The notes under the pieces were generated by a model. That model had not been told where the DNA came from, made no database searches, and saw only the letters and a list, made by a program, of their open reading frames with translations. Made by a program: the position numbers and the translations under genes. Below, piece after piece: positions 1 through 8,072 of a DNA stretch of 64,000 nt. Each line of letters opens with the position of its first letter. Within the stretch, counting starts at the first letter, position 1. The stretch spans positions 62,001 through 126,000 of the forward strand of contig JAJFLB010000060.1 in NCBI GenBank assembly GCA_021772915.1, read 5' to 3'. This DNA comes from Gammaproteobacteria bacterium. GTDB lineage: Bacteria > Pseudomonadota > Gammaproteobacteria > Xanthomonadales > SZUA-36.

Positions 1-1
1 A

Positions 2-490
2 TTGAAAAAGATCAAAAAGGGCGTCAGCGCCCAGGGGCATATCAAGGCCGGCAAAAAAGCAATGACGGCTGGATTTCAGTTATCCGAATACTGGATGCCG
101 GGATTGGGGGGTAAGGGCATGTGGGAAAACCACGCCCGCAATACAGCCCGGGTATTGAATGAAATTGACCCCCATTATATCCGTTCCAGACCCTTCTTCC
201 CCGTATCGGGCACACCCTTGTGTGAGGAACACGACAGCGGTGAGTTTCAACCACTCTCACCAAGTGAGCAACTGATCGAACTGAAACTGATGGTGGAAGA
301 ATTGGATTTTACTGCCAGGGTCTGCTTTGACCATGCCGGCAACTATTGGCGGGGTAAAAATGGCGGCCTGTTGTTCAGTCAAAGCTATGAGGGTTATCAG
401 TTTCCTGAGCAGAAACCTGTTGTCCTGGAGCTGCTTGAGGAAGGAATCGAAGCCCAACACGGGACCAGCGTGCCCATACTTGACCTGTAA
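2..490 (+). CDS. Radical SAM family protein, C-terminal part (cut by window edge)
   Basis: This is the last ~162 residues of a gene whose start lies to the left of the window, so the TTG at position 2 is only the edge and not a start. The catalytic CxxxCxxC cluster that would prove the family is outside the window. The assignment rests on the tail: a segment with the pattern PGLGGKGMWENHARNT followed by VLNEIDPHYIRSRPF, which resembles the C-terminal part of radical SAM proteins of the Elp3-like superfamily. The exact substrate cannot be told. It ends 90 bases before the ABC transporter operon. Confidence 0.55.
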   Translation: MKKIKKGVSAQGHIKAGKKAMTAGFQLSEYWMPGLGGKGMWENHARNTARVLNEIDPHYIRSRPFFPVSGTPLCEEHDSGEFQPLSPSEQLIELKLMVEELDFTARVCFDHAGNYWRGKNGGLLFSQSYEGYQFPEQKPVVLELLEEGIEAQHGTSVPILDL

Positions 491-580
491 ATTTGGCGTG
501 CGAGATTGCGATTATCGGTAACCTTTTTTCCGCTACACCGTCAAATAACGAATAGACGCATATCACAAACGGTGAAGCCC

Positions 581-1321
581 ATGCTCCAGATGACACAAAT
601 TCAGAAGATTTATCGAACGGAACTGATCGAAACACATGCTTTGCGCGAATTAAGCGTAACGGTGCAAGAGGGGGAGTTTGTTGCCCTGACCGGGTCGTCT
701 GGCTCTGGCAAAACGACATTTCTCAATATTGCAGGTCTGTTGGAATCCTTCGAGCAAGGCACGTACCTGCTGGATGGGGAAGACGTCAGCCACTTGAGCG
801 ACAATGAAAGATCAGCCTATCGTAATCACAAAATCGGTTTCATCTTCCAGAGCTTCAACCTGATTCCCGATCTCAACCTGTTTGAAAACATTGACGTGCC
901 ATTGCGTTACCGGCGTTTTCCCAGGGCTGATCGCAAGCAGCGCATTGAGCATGCGCTTGAGACCGTTGGCCTGGCATCACGTATGAAGCATCTGCCGGCC
1001 CAACTCTCGGGTGGGCAACAACAACGTGTCGCAATCGCACGGGCGATTGCGGGCGAGCCAAGACTGATGCTGGCGGATGAGCCGACCGGAAATCTGGACA
1101 CCACCATGGCACAACAGGTGCTGGAATTGCTTGAGGAAATCCACGCCGCTGGCACGACGATCGTCATAGTGACCCACGACCAGGGACTCGCCAGCCGTGC
1201 GCAAAGAAATATCCAGTTGGTCGATGGCAAGGTGCTCGAAGAGGAATCCCCGCATACGCAGGAAGAAATTCCACAAGCGGTCATGCTCAATGGCGGTGAG
1301 CCATTGGCGGCTCAGCTCTGA
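581..1321 (+). CDS. ABC transporter ATP-binding protein, LolD/MacB type
   Basis: ATPase subunit of an ABC transporter of the LolD/MacB class, which powers export or lipoprotein release across the inner membrane. About 246 residues. Walker A GSSGSGKT lies near residue 40, the signature LSGGQQQR near 142 and Walker B LMLADEP near 163, followed by the D-loop GNLD and the switch THD. The start was placed at the ATG at 581 because it begins with the usual first strand of the family (MTQIQKIYRT); the same frame is open back to 506. The next two genes encode the matching permeases, with only a 14-base gap, so the three form one operon. Confidence 0.9.
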   Translation: MLQMTQIQKIYRTELIETHALRELSVTVQEGEFVALTGSSGSGKTTFLNIAGLLESFEQGTYLLDGEDVSHLSDNERSAYRNHKIGFIFQSFNLIPDLNLFENIDVPLRYRRFPRADRKQRIEHALETVGLASRMKHLPAQLSGGQQQRVAIARAIAGEPRLMLADEPTGNLDTTMAQQVLELLEEIHAAGTTIVIVTHDQGLASRAQRNIQLVDGKVLEEESPHTQEEIPQAVMLNGGEPLAAQL

Positions 1322-1335
1322 GCCGGCCCGTCCAA

Positions 1336-2652
1336 ATGTTCAAATACGATGTAAAGCTCGCCTTCAAAAGTATGCGGCGTAACCCGATCATGACGGCGTT
1401 AATGGTCGCGGCAATTGCGGTGGGTATCGGTGTCAGTATGACGACGTTGACGGTCTACTACATGATGAGTAGCAACCCCATTCCGGAAAAAAGTGACGAG
1501 CTGTTTGCGGTCACATTGGATAGCTGGAGCCCATTGCGTCCATTTGATGATGACAATCCGGAACGGGCACCACACCAACTTACCTATCACGACGCCGAGA
1601 GGTTGCTCAGCTTCGCTGAGGCCAAACGCCAGGTTGCGATGTTTGAATCCAGCCTGATCATCGAACCGGTCAAGGCTGAGGACCTGCCATTTGAGGCCTT
1701 TGCACGGGTTACATCCACTGACTTTTTTGCGATGTTCGATGTACCGTTTATTCATGGCAGCGGCTGGGATAAGACCACTGACGCGGCCGCCGAGCCCGTG
1801 GTGGTGCTTGGCAAGCAACTCAATGAGAAATTGTTTGGTGGAGAAAACAGTGTTGGCAACTGGCTCACCATGGAGGGCACGCGCTTTCGGGTGGCTGGCG
1901 TCATTGACAGTTGGGAGCCTACGCCACGATTTTACGACCCGATCAACGGTGCCTTTCAGGAAATCAATGAAATGTTCATTCCGCTTAGCCTGACACGCGT
2001 ACTGGAGTTGAGTTCTGTTGGCAGCGACTGGGGCTGGAAGTCGGAAGAGATCACATCATTCGAGCAGTGGCTAAATTCGGAGGCCGTCTGGATACAGTAT
2101 TTCATCGAGCTTGAAACCGCAGGTGGACGCGGAGAATATGTTGCCCACCTCAATGCATACGTAAATGAACAGAAGAAACTTGGCCGCTTTGAGCGTCCAC
2201 TCAATAACAACATTTACAATGTCGAGGAATGGATGGACTACCACGAGGTGGTGGCCAATGATGCCAAGGTTCTGGTGGGTTTGTCTTTCCTGTTCCTGGT
2301 GGTCTGTCTGCTCAGCACCATCGCGTTGACGCTGACAAAATTTATCGGCAAGAAAGCCGAAACCAGCCTGCGCCGAGCACTGGGTGCGAGCCGCCAGACG
2401 ATTTTCAAGCAACAGATTGTCGAAGTTGCAGTCATTGGTTTTTCGGGTGGCCTCATCGGTCTGGCGTTGGTCACCCTGGGGCTGCAGGGTATCGAGTACC
2501 TGTATGACTCACCGGAAGGCATGGTTAGGTTCGATTGGGTCATGGTATTGACGGCATTGGGCATCGCGATTGTCAGCAGCATGATTGCCGGCCTCTATCC
2601 CGCCTGGCGGGTTTGCAACATCCCACCTGCCACGCAGCTGAAAACGCAATAA
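1336..2652 (+). CDS. ABC transporter permease, MacB/FtsX type (first)
   Basis: Inner-membrane permease of 438 residues with MacB topology: one N-terminal membrane helix (about 18-40), a large periplasmic domain, and three C-terminal helices with the FtsX pattern (about 315-340, 370-390, 405-425). The cytoplasmic loop motif RRALGASRQTIFKQ is the typical coupling element that contacts the ATPase. It is followed after 10 bases by a second permease, so the transporter is probably a heterodimer rather than a MacB homodimer. Substrate unknown. Confidence 0.88.
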   Translation: MFKYDVKLAFKSMRRNPIMTALMVAAIAVGIGVSMTTLTVYYMMSSNPIPEKSDELFAVTLDSWSPLRPFDDDNPERAPHQLTYHDAERLLSFAEAKRQVAMFESSLIIEPVKAEDLPFEAFARVTSTDFFAMFDVPFIHGSGWDKTTDAAAEPVVVLGKQLNEKLFGGENSVGNWLTMEGTRFRVAGVIDSWEPTPRFYDPINGAFQEINEMFIPLSLTRVLELSSVGSDWGWKSEEITSFEQWLNSEAVWIQYFIELETAGGRGEYVAHLNAYVNEQKKLGRFERPLNNNIYNVEEWMDYHEVVANDAKVLVGLSFLFLVVCLLSTIALTLTKFIGKKAETSLRRALGASRQTIFKQQIVEVAVIGFSGGLIGLALVTLGLQGIEYLYDSPEGMVRFDWVMVLTALGIAIVSSMIAGLYPAWRVCNIPPATQLKTQ

Positions 2653-2662
2653 GGATACGAAT

Positions 2663-3871
2663 ATGAATCCCGGACCCATGGTGTCAGCATTGCTGCGCAA
2701 CAAGACCGGCGCGATCCTGGTGGCGCTGCAAGTCGCCGTGACGCTGGCGATCGTCATCAACTCGCTGTACATCATCGTACTGCGGGTGGAAAAAATGAAC
2801 CGTGAAACGGGCATTGATGTTGCAAACGTCATCATTACCTATGTACGCGGATTCGGTGACGATTTTGACGTTGTCGACAGCATCACCAACGATATTAACC
2901 TGATCAAATCGATACCGGGTGTGGTGGCAGCGACGGTTTCCAACCACGTGCCGTTGAGCGGCTCGGGCTCGGGCACTGGTCTGCGTACCGTCGCCGACCT
3001 GTCGATTGACTCCATAAGTACGGCGCGTTACCGGTGGAGCGAAGAAGGCTTGGATTCACTGGGTGTCAAGCTATCCAGGGGTCGCAATTTCCTGCCCGAG
3101 GAAGTGAATTTTATTCGGCCGGAAGACGATCCTCCGGCGCCGGCTTCTATCTTGATCACACAAGACCTCGCGGACGCTCTGTTTGGCGAAGAGGATGCAT
3201 TGGGCAAGACGGTTTATTGGGGCAGCCTGGAGCCATCAACCATTGTCGGTATTATCGGTCGCATGCATGGCTCCTGGGTGAACTGGGACAAGCTTGGCAA
3301 TGTGGTGATTCAACCTGGCAAACCGGCATATACCACCAACAAGCTGATAATACGGGTCGAACCCGGTATGCGGGACGAACTGATTCCGGTTATCGAGGAA
3401 ACCCTGGGAGAATCCAATCGGGCGCGTGTCGTCAAGAGTGTGAGACCGCTGGAGGAACTTGCAGCGCGTTCCTATAGGCGCGACCGTGGCATGGCCATCA
3501 TTTTGTCCATTGTAATTTCTCTGCTGATTGGTCTGACGGCACTGGTTATCGTTGGTCTAACGGCCTTCCATGTGACGCAACGGACCAAACAGATCGGCAC
3601 ACGCCGCGCGCTTGGCGCAAGACGTATCGATATCATTCGCCAGTTCATGCTGGAAAACTGGCTGATCACGACCATGGGTGCGTTTATTGGAGTCGTGCTG
3701 ACCGTGGCCGTTGCCTACTGGCTGGAGACTTCATTCGAACTGGAGCGACTGGATTGGAGCTATTTGCCCATCGGGATCGTAGTGCTCTGGGTGTTGTCGT
3801 CCGTGGCTGTTTTTGCACCGGCACGGCGTGCGGCAGCCGTGTCACCGGCGGTTGCGACACGTAGTGTATGA
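2663..3871 (+). CDS. ABC transporter permease, MacB/FtsX type (second)
   Basis: Second permease of the operon, 402 residues, same four-helix MacB/FtsX layout: helix near 15-38, periplasmic MacB_PCD-like domain, then three C-terminal helices with the coupling motif RRALGARRIDIIRQFMLEN near 315. A good ribosome site (AAGGA) lies 7 bases before the ATG. It is clearly diverged from the first permease, so the pair looks like a heteromeric exporter. No periplasmic adaptor (MacA/HlyD) gene is visible downstream; one may lie elsewhere. Confidence 0.88.
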   Translation: MNPGPMVSALLRNKTGAILVALQVAVTLAIVINSLYIIVLRVEKMNRETGIDVANVIITYVRGFGDDFDVVDSITNDINLIKSIPGVVAATVSNHVPLSGSGSGTGLRTVADLSIDSISTARYRWSEEGLDSLGVKLSRGRNFLPEEVNFIRPEDDPPAPASILITQDLADALFGEEDALGKTVYWGSLEPSTIVGIIGRMHGSWVNWDKLGNVVIQPGKPAYTTNKLIIRVEPGMRDELIPVIEETLGESNRARVVKSVRPLEELAARSYRRDRGMAIILSIVISLLIGLTALVIVGLTAFHVTQRTKQIGTRRALGARRIDIIRQFMLENWLITTMGAFIGVVLTVAVAYWLETSFELERLDWSYLPIGIVVLWVLSSVAVFAPARRAAAVSPAVATRSV

Positions 3872-3880
3872 GCTGAAACC

Positions 3881-3910
3881 TTCGCGACCAGCTTTGCTGG
3901 TTGCTCCTAC
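3881..3910. repeat. REP-like hairpin
   Basis: The sequence TTCGCGACCAGC-TTT-GCTGGTTGCTCCTAC resembles the REP elements of pseudomonads (arms of the type TCGCGA..GC / GC..GCTCCTAC). A related hairpin occurs at 4536-4566, so the two flank the SRPBCC gene. Confidence 0.5.
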
Positions 3911-3965
3911 GGCCCGGGGCCCCGCTTATGCGCGGGCGACCGTTACGGTTAATCGGGAAGACAGG

Positions 3966-4472
3966 TTACTTAAGGACGTCAACCAGACGTTCAAGCTGTT
4001 CCTTTAATACACCATCAACCGCCGTCGCGAGACCAGGCAGGTCGGTCTCACTGTAGCCGTAAACGTGGTAATTCCAGCTGAGCGAGGTACCACCATCGTC
4101 GGTTGAGGTCAGCGACCAGATCATGGTGCCACTCAGCCCCAATTCTTTGAGTGGCCCCAGCCCGCCTTGCAAAACAACCTTGTCGTTTTCTCGCCAGATG
4201 GTGGTGTTCAGATGACGCACCAGATTGTCGCCCCAGCGCTCGCAGAAACAGTCCCGGTCAATACGCATATTGCCGGCGTCTCCCGAGAAACTGTGATCAG
4301 GGTTCCACCATGTCCCGACCTTGTGGGTCATTGTTTTGAATACATGGGTCTGGTCGCGGCGAATGGTTACTTTTTGCCTTACGATAAAGCCATCAGCGGA
4401 GGATTTTACGACCTCGGCATTAGCCGTGGCTGAAATCATGCAGACCAGCATAAGATTAATTATCAAGCGCAT
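3966..4472 (-). CDS. Secreted SRPBCC (START/Bet v1-like) domain protein
   Basis: About 168 residues. The start at 4472 gives a clean signal peptide (MRLIINLMLVCMISATANA), so the protein is probably periplasmic; the frame stays open 24 codons further upstream but that part is not signal-like. The rest has the SRPBCC pattern: an initial beta-strand, a segment with VGTWWNPDHSFSGDAGN, conserved LSGTMIWSLT, and a C-terminal amphipathic helix (LKEQLERLVDVLK). Such domains bind small hydrophobic ligands; the ligand is not predictable. It is flanked by REP-like hairpins and stands alone. Confidence 0.7.
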   Translation of the reverse strand: MRLIINLMLVCMISATANAEVVKSSADGFIVRQKVTIRRDQTHVFKTMTHKVGTWWNPDHSFSGDAGNMRIDRDCFCERWGDNLVRHLNTTIWRENDKVVLQGGLGPLKELGLSGTMIWSLTSTDDGGTSLSWNYHVYGYSETDLPGLATAVDGVLKEQLERLVDVLK

Positions 4473-4535
4473 AACAGATTCACCATTTGATTGATCCAAG
4501 TATAGTTTAATCAACAAGCAAAGAGCCGCCTGCAG

Positions 4536-4566
4536 AAGGAGCAAGCAAAAAAATTGCTGGCTCCTA
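4536..4566. repeat. REP-like hairpin
   Basis: Inverted repeat AGGAGCAAGCAA / TTGCTGGCTCCT separated by a short A-run, of the same REP-like type as 3881-3910. The right end (CTCCTAC) contains the stop codon of the C69-type gene on the minus strand. Confidence 0.5.
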
Positions 4567-5424
4567 CGTCGTCCTTAGCCGATACTCCTCCCGGCACGGA
4601 AATGGCGCCCCGATAAACCAATGTTTGTGATCACGTTGGCCCAGGGATGAAACCTGGCTGCCGCGGGTCTCAAAATCACCATGCATGCAGACACCACCCT
4701 CGTGGTCACGCAGGATGGTCTTGGCGGTTGCGATGTCGAATTCTCCTGTGCTGTGTTGGCAAAGAAGTCTCACACGACCTTCCCGTGACAGGGGTGAAAG
4801 TGCACTGCCGGTCTGGCCGTCATCCAGGGGGTGTTTCAGATCCGGATGCTGCAGATCGCCCATTCCGTCAATGCTGAGACGGTTGGATATGGAGCGTGTC
4901 CCCGAGCTCACCTTTTCGGCCACCCAGTAACGCCCGGCGGTATCCAGTACCCAGGCCTCGGTTTCATCCGCAATCAGGTAGGCGTTGTGATAGGTCATGA
5001 CAAAGTGCTCGGCGCAGTTCCCACCCTGGCCGTATTCTTCCATTAACTCCACGATCACCTGCAAAGCCGCATAGGCCGTTGCGCCACGCTCCAGCCCCAG
5101 ACGCAGCAGGTCCATACCCAGTAGTCCGGTCTCTGCGTAGGGCTCGGCGGTCCAGACGGCTTCATTGCCGATCACCACACCGTGCTCGTTGGCCCCCATC
5201 TCGGCGCCCCACATCCAGCGCGGCCTGGACAGAATGACCGCATGGGTTTGTTCTGCCTGGGGGATTTTCAAATAGGTACACTGCAGCATTTCGCCAGTCG
5301 TGTACTGTTGTGCCGGTAAGGAATCCACGTCCTGGATCTCACCGGCAGGGCGATCACTGTTCTTGCCGAAGATCAGATTTCCATCAAGGGTAGAGTCGGG
5401 CAGGGCTACAAAGGTGTCGCACAT
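4564..5424 (-). CDS. C69/secernin-like N-terminal nucleophile hydrolase
   Basis: Protein of 286 residues beginning MCDTFVALPDSTLDGN, the hallmark of the secernin branch of peptidase family C69, in which Cys2 becomes the N-terminal nucleophile after removal of Met. The following FGKNSDRP motif and the RPRWMWGAEMGANEHGVVIGNEAV block are conserved in the Ntn-hydrolase fold. At 286 residues it is shorter than typical secernins (about 400), lacking part of the C-terminal half, but the frame is intact and ends in a REP-like hairpin. Substrate unknown; related enzymes cleave amide bonds. Confidence 0.8.
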   Translation of the reverse strand: MCDTFVALPDSTLDGNLIFGKNSDRPAGEIQDVDSLPAQQYTTGEMLQCTYLKIPQAEQTHAVILSRPRWMWGAEMGANEHGVVIGNEAVWTAEPYAETGLLGMDLLRLGLERGATAYAALQVIVELMEEYGQGGNCAEHFVMTYHNAYLIADETEAWVLDTAGRYWVAEKVSSGTRSISNRLSIDGMGDLQHPDLKHPLDDGQTGSALSPLSREGRVRLLCQHSTGEFDIATAKTILRDHEGGVCMHGDFETRGSQVSSLGQRDHKHWFIGAPFPCREEYRLRTT

Positions 5425-5482
5425 GTTAATCTCTTGGGACGATCGTTCTTTTACTGCAACCCCCTAAACAGGGCACGAGACC

Positions 5483-6028
5483 ATGATCTACTATCTGGCC
5501 TATGGTTCCAACCTGCATCCACTTCGGCTAAGCACGAGAATTTCATCTGCGCGCCTCATTGGCAACGTGGCGTTGCACGGCTATGCCATGTCGTTCTCCA
5601 AGCGCGGCGATGATGGCTCGGGAAAGTGCAGAATCTTTGCGACGACCAATGAAGACGCGGCGCTTTGCGCGCTCTATTCTCTAGCAGCAACACAACTACC
5701 GATACTGGATGCCATTGAGGGCCTGGGCTACGAACACAAAACATTAACCGTCGAGTGCAATACCACGACCTATGAATCGATCACCTACATGGCGCAGGCA
5801 GCGCATATCAACGGCAGTCTGAAGCCGCATCACTGGTATAAGAGAATCGTCCTGGCTGGGGTCAACTACCATGGTTTTCCAGCGAGTTACGTTGATGAAA
5901 TACTGGCGGTGGAGTCGCTTGAGGACCCGGATCAGCAACGGCGGCAAAAAAATGCGCTACTGTTAACCGAACTCGCAAAAGTTAAGGGCCCTGACCGCTT
6001 TACCGTATCCGCGAAGGGAGCATCATGA
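5483..6028 (+). CDS. Gamma-glutamylcyclotransferase-like (GGCT/AIG2) protein
   Basis: 181 residues with the GGCT signature YGSNL at residues 7-11 and the catalytic acid Glu79 in LDAIEGLGYEHKT. Members convert gamma-glutamyl amines or peptides to 5-oxoproline, or act on related gamma-glutamyl compounds. The stop codon overlaps the ATG of the next gene (ATGA at 6025-6028), so it is translationally coupled to the ceramidase-like membrane protein. It is divergent from the C69-type hydrolase, with about 58 bases between them. Confidence 0.82.
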   Translation: MIYYLAYGSNLHPLRLSTRISSARLIGNVALHGYAMSFSKRGDDGSGKCRIFATTNEDAALCALYSLAATQLPILDAIEGLGYEHKTLTVECNTTTYESITYMAQAAHINGSLKPHHWYKRIVLAGVNYHGFPASYVDEILAVESLEDPDQQRRQKNALLLTELAKVKGPDRFTVSAKGAS

Positions 6029-6777
6029 TTGGCAAACCAGCAGTATTGGTCCTGGTATCTCTGCTGGCCCTGGCTGGCCTGCTGATCTTCGTGGAGCCGA
6101 TACCGCAATGGCCCGAGTATCACGACTTTGCCGATGGGAGTGTCGTGCTTGGCATACCGAACGCCCACAACGTGATCTCCAACCTCGGCTTTCTCGTCAT
6201 TGGTGCATGGGGCGTGCTGTTTATTTTGGGCAGGGCCGGTGTCGGACGTCTCAAAGCAGCATACCTGGTGTTTTTTACTGGGGTGTTTCTGACGGCCCTC
6301 GGTTCAGCCTATTACCACCTCCAGCCCAATAACTTATCCCTGGTCTGGGACCGTCTGCCGATGACGGTGGCCTTCATGGGTTTTCTAACCGCCGTTGCGG
6401 GTGAACTTATTGGCCCCCGCGTAGCAAGGGCCTTGTTGCTACCTCTGATGGTGGCAGGTGTGGCCAGCGTGGCTTGGTGGGCGTGGACTGAGTCGGTTGG
6501 TGTTGGCGACTTGCGTTTCTACGGGCTCGTGCAGTTCCTGCCGTTCGTGCTGATCCTGCTCATGCTGAGCATGTACCCGGCGCCCCGGCACCTTGTTCCA
6601 TATCTTGCGGGGCTGGCATTGTCCTACGCCATAGCCAAGCTGTGCGAATCATACGACCACCAAATCTACCAACTGCTTGGTGGGGCGATGGGTGGACACG
6701 CGCTGAAGCACTGGTTCGGCGCTGCCGGCACGGCATGTGTGCTCATCATGCTTTACCGGCGCAGGATTCAGAGCTGA
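6025..6777 (+). CDS. Alkaline ceramidase-like membrane hydrolase (CREST superfamily)
   Basis: 250-residue membrane protein with about seven hydrophobic helices. It carries the metal-site pattern of alkaline ceramidases: His98 in SAYYHLQPNN, Asp109 in VWDRLPM, and His225-x3-His229 in GHALKHW near the last helix. In the eukaryotic family these residues bind zinc and hydrolyse ceramide; the bacterial substrate is uncertain. It overlaps the upstream GGCT-like gene by four bases, so the pair is probably made together. Confidence 0.75.
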   Translation: MIGKPAVLVLVSLLALAGLLIFVEPIPQWPEYHDFADGSVVLGIPNAHNVISNLGFLVIGAWGVLFILGRAGVGRLKAAYLVFFTGVFLTALGSAYYHLQPNNLSLVWDRLPMTVAFMGFLTAVAGELIGPRVARALLLPLMVAGVASVAWWAWTESVGVGDLRFYGLVQFLPFVLILLMLSMYPAPRHLVPYLAGLALSYAIAKLCESYDHQIYQLLGGAMGGHALKHWFGAAGTACVLIMLYRRRIQS

Positions 6778-6900
6778 CCTGTTGAGAGCAGGCGGCTCGG
6801 AGCCTTTTAAACACTGGTTAAGCAATTCACATTCTCATCAACTATATTTAGCAAGTGCAGGTTAGTCGCACAAACACTAAAGGTATCGAGCGGGGTCAAA

Positions 6901-8007
6901 GTGAAAATTTCTGCAATCCGCGTTTATCAGGTCGACTTACCGCTGGTTGAGAGCCGTTATTCATGGTCCGGCGGCAAATTCGTAGAGGTGTTCGACAGCA
7001 CCATCGTTGAATTGCTCACCAATGATGAATACTCAGGCTATGGGGAGGTCTGTCCTTTGGGTCCGTTTTACCTGCCCGCATATGGTTCGGGTGCCCGCGC
7101 GGGGATTGGCGAGCTGGCGCCGGCGCTTATCGGTCAGGATCCAACGGCGATCGGGCCGATCAATCAACGAATGGACAAGACCCTATTGGGTCATCCCTAT
7201 GTCAAGTCCGCGATCGACATGGCGTGTTGGGATCTTCTGGGTAAGACAAGTGGGAAGTCCGTCTGCCAGTTAATGGGTGGCAAGTTTGGCGAAAGTGTCG
7301 CCCTGTATCGTGCCATCAGTCAACGCCCCGCCGGCGAAATGGCGGAGAATATCGCGGCACACCGCGAAGACGGCTATACCAAGTTTCAGCTTAAAGTGGG
7401 TGGTGACCCGAGTGACGATGTCGAGCGGATTAAAACGGCGGCCGATGTGCTAACGGCAGGTGATGTTCTCATTGCCGATGCCAATACGGGCTGGCGTGTT
7501 GACGATGCAATCCGGGTGATCAACGCGGTGCGCGATCTGGATGTCTACATCGAGCAACCCTGTCGATCCTATGAGCATTGTCTGACCATCAGACGGCGAA
7601 CTTCGCTGCCTTTCATCCTGGACGAAAACATCACGGGTATTGAGTCACTAATTCGTGCCCACGGTGACGGTGCTATGGATGTCATCAATCTGAAAATTTC
7701 CAAAGTGGGTGGTCTGAGCAAGGCCCGTCAAATCCGTGATCTCTGTGTAGCGTTGGATATACCCATGACGATCGAGGATAGTTGGGGTGGAGATATCATC
7801 ACTGCCGCGATCGCACACCTGGCACATTCAACGCCTGAGTCACTGCGGTTTTCCGCCACCGACTTCAACAGCTATGTGAGTGTCCAAAATGCAACGGGGG
7901 CGCCACAGCGGGTAGCCGGGCAGATGGTGGCGTCAGATAACTCGGGTCTCGGCATAGCCCCGAATATGGAAGCACTGGGTAAACCGGTGGCTGAGTATAC
8001 GGCTTGA
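6901..8007 (+). CDS. Enolase-superfamily (MR/MLE) enzyme, cis-3-hydroxy-L-proline dehydratase-like
   Basis: 368 residues, GTG start. The N-terminal capping domain is followed by a TIM barrel with the metal ligands in DANTGW (Asp near 195), IEQPC (Glu near 217) and LDENI (Asp near 241). Catalytic lysines are suggested in FQLKVGG (near 166) and LKISKVGG (near 267). The first lysine of the usual KxK motif is replaced by Gln (QLK). The N-terminal RYSWSGG and CPLGPFYLPAYGSGARAG blocks recall cis-3-hydroxy-L-proline dehydratases, from memory of the family. Substrate is an inference. Confidence 0.8.
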   Translation: MKISAIRVYQVDLPLVESRYSWSGGKFVEVFDSTIVELLTNDEYSGYGEVCPLGPFYLPAYGSGARAGIGELAPALIGQDPTAIGPINQRMDKTLLGHPYVKSAIDMACWDLLGKTSGKSVCQLMGGKFGESVALYRAISQRPAGEMAENIAAHREDGYTKFQLKVGGDPSDDVERIKTAADVLTAGDVLIADANTGWRVDDAIRVINAVRDLDVYIEQPCRSYEHCLTIRRRTSLPFILDENITGIESLIRAHGDGAMDVINLKISKVGGLSKARQIRDLCVALDIPMTIEDSWGGDIITAAIAHLAHSTPESLRFSATDFNSYVSVQNATGAPQRVAGQMVASDNSGLGIAPNMEALGKPVAEYTA

Positions 8008-8020
8008 CAACAGAAAAAAA

Positions 8021-8055
8021 GGGTCAGAGCCCTATTAGCCCGAGGGCTCTGACCA
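8021..8055 (-). terminator. Hairpin terminator of gltA (GTCAGAG-family palindrome)
   Basis: Perfect 12-bp stem GGTCAGAGCCCT (8022-8033) / AGGGCTCTGACC (8043-8054) with a 9-base loop. Read on the minus strand it is followed by seven T residues, so it is a good Rho-independent terminator 18 bases after the gltA stop codon. The arm belongs to the GGGTCAGAG repeat group found elsewhere in the window. Confidence 0.8.
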
Positions 8056-8072
8056 CCAAAAGCGCCTTTTAA

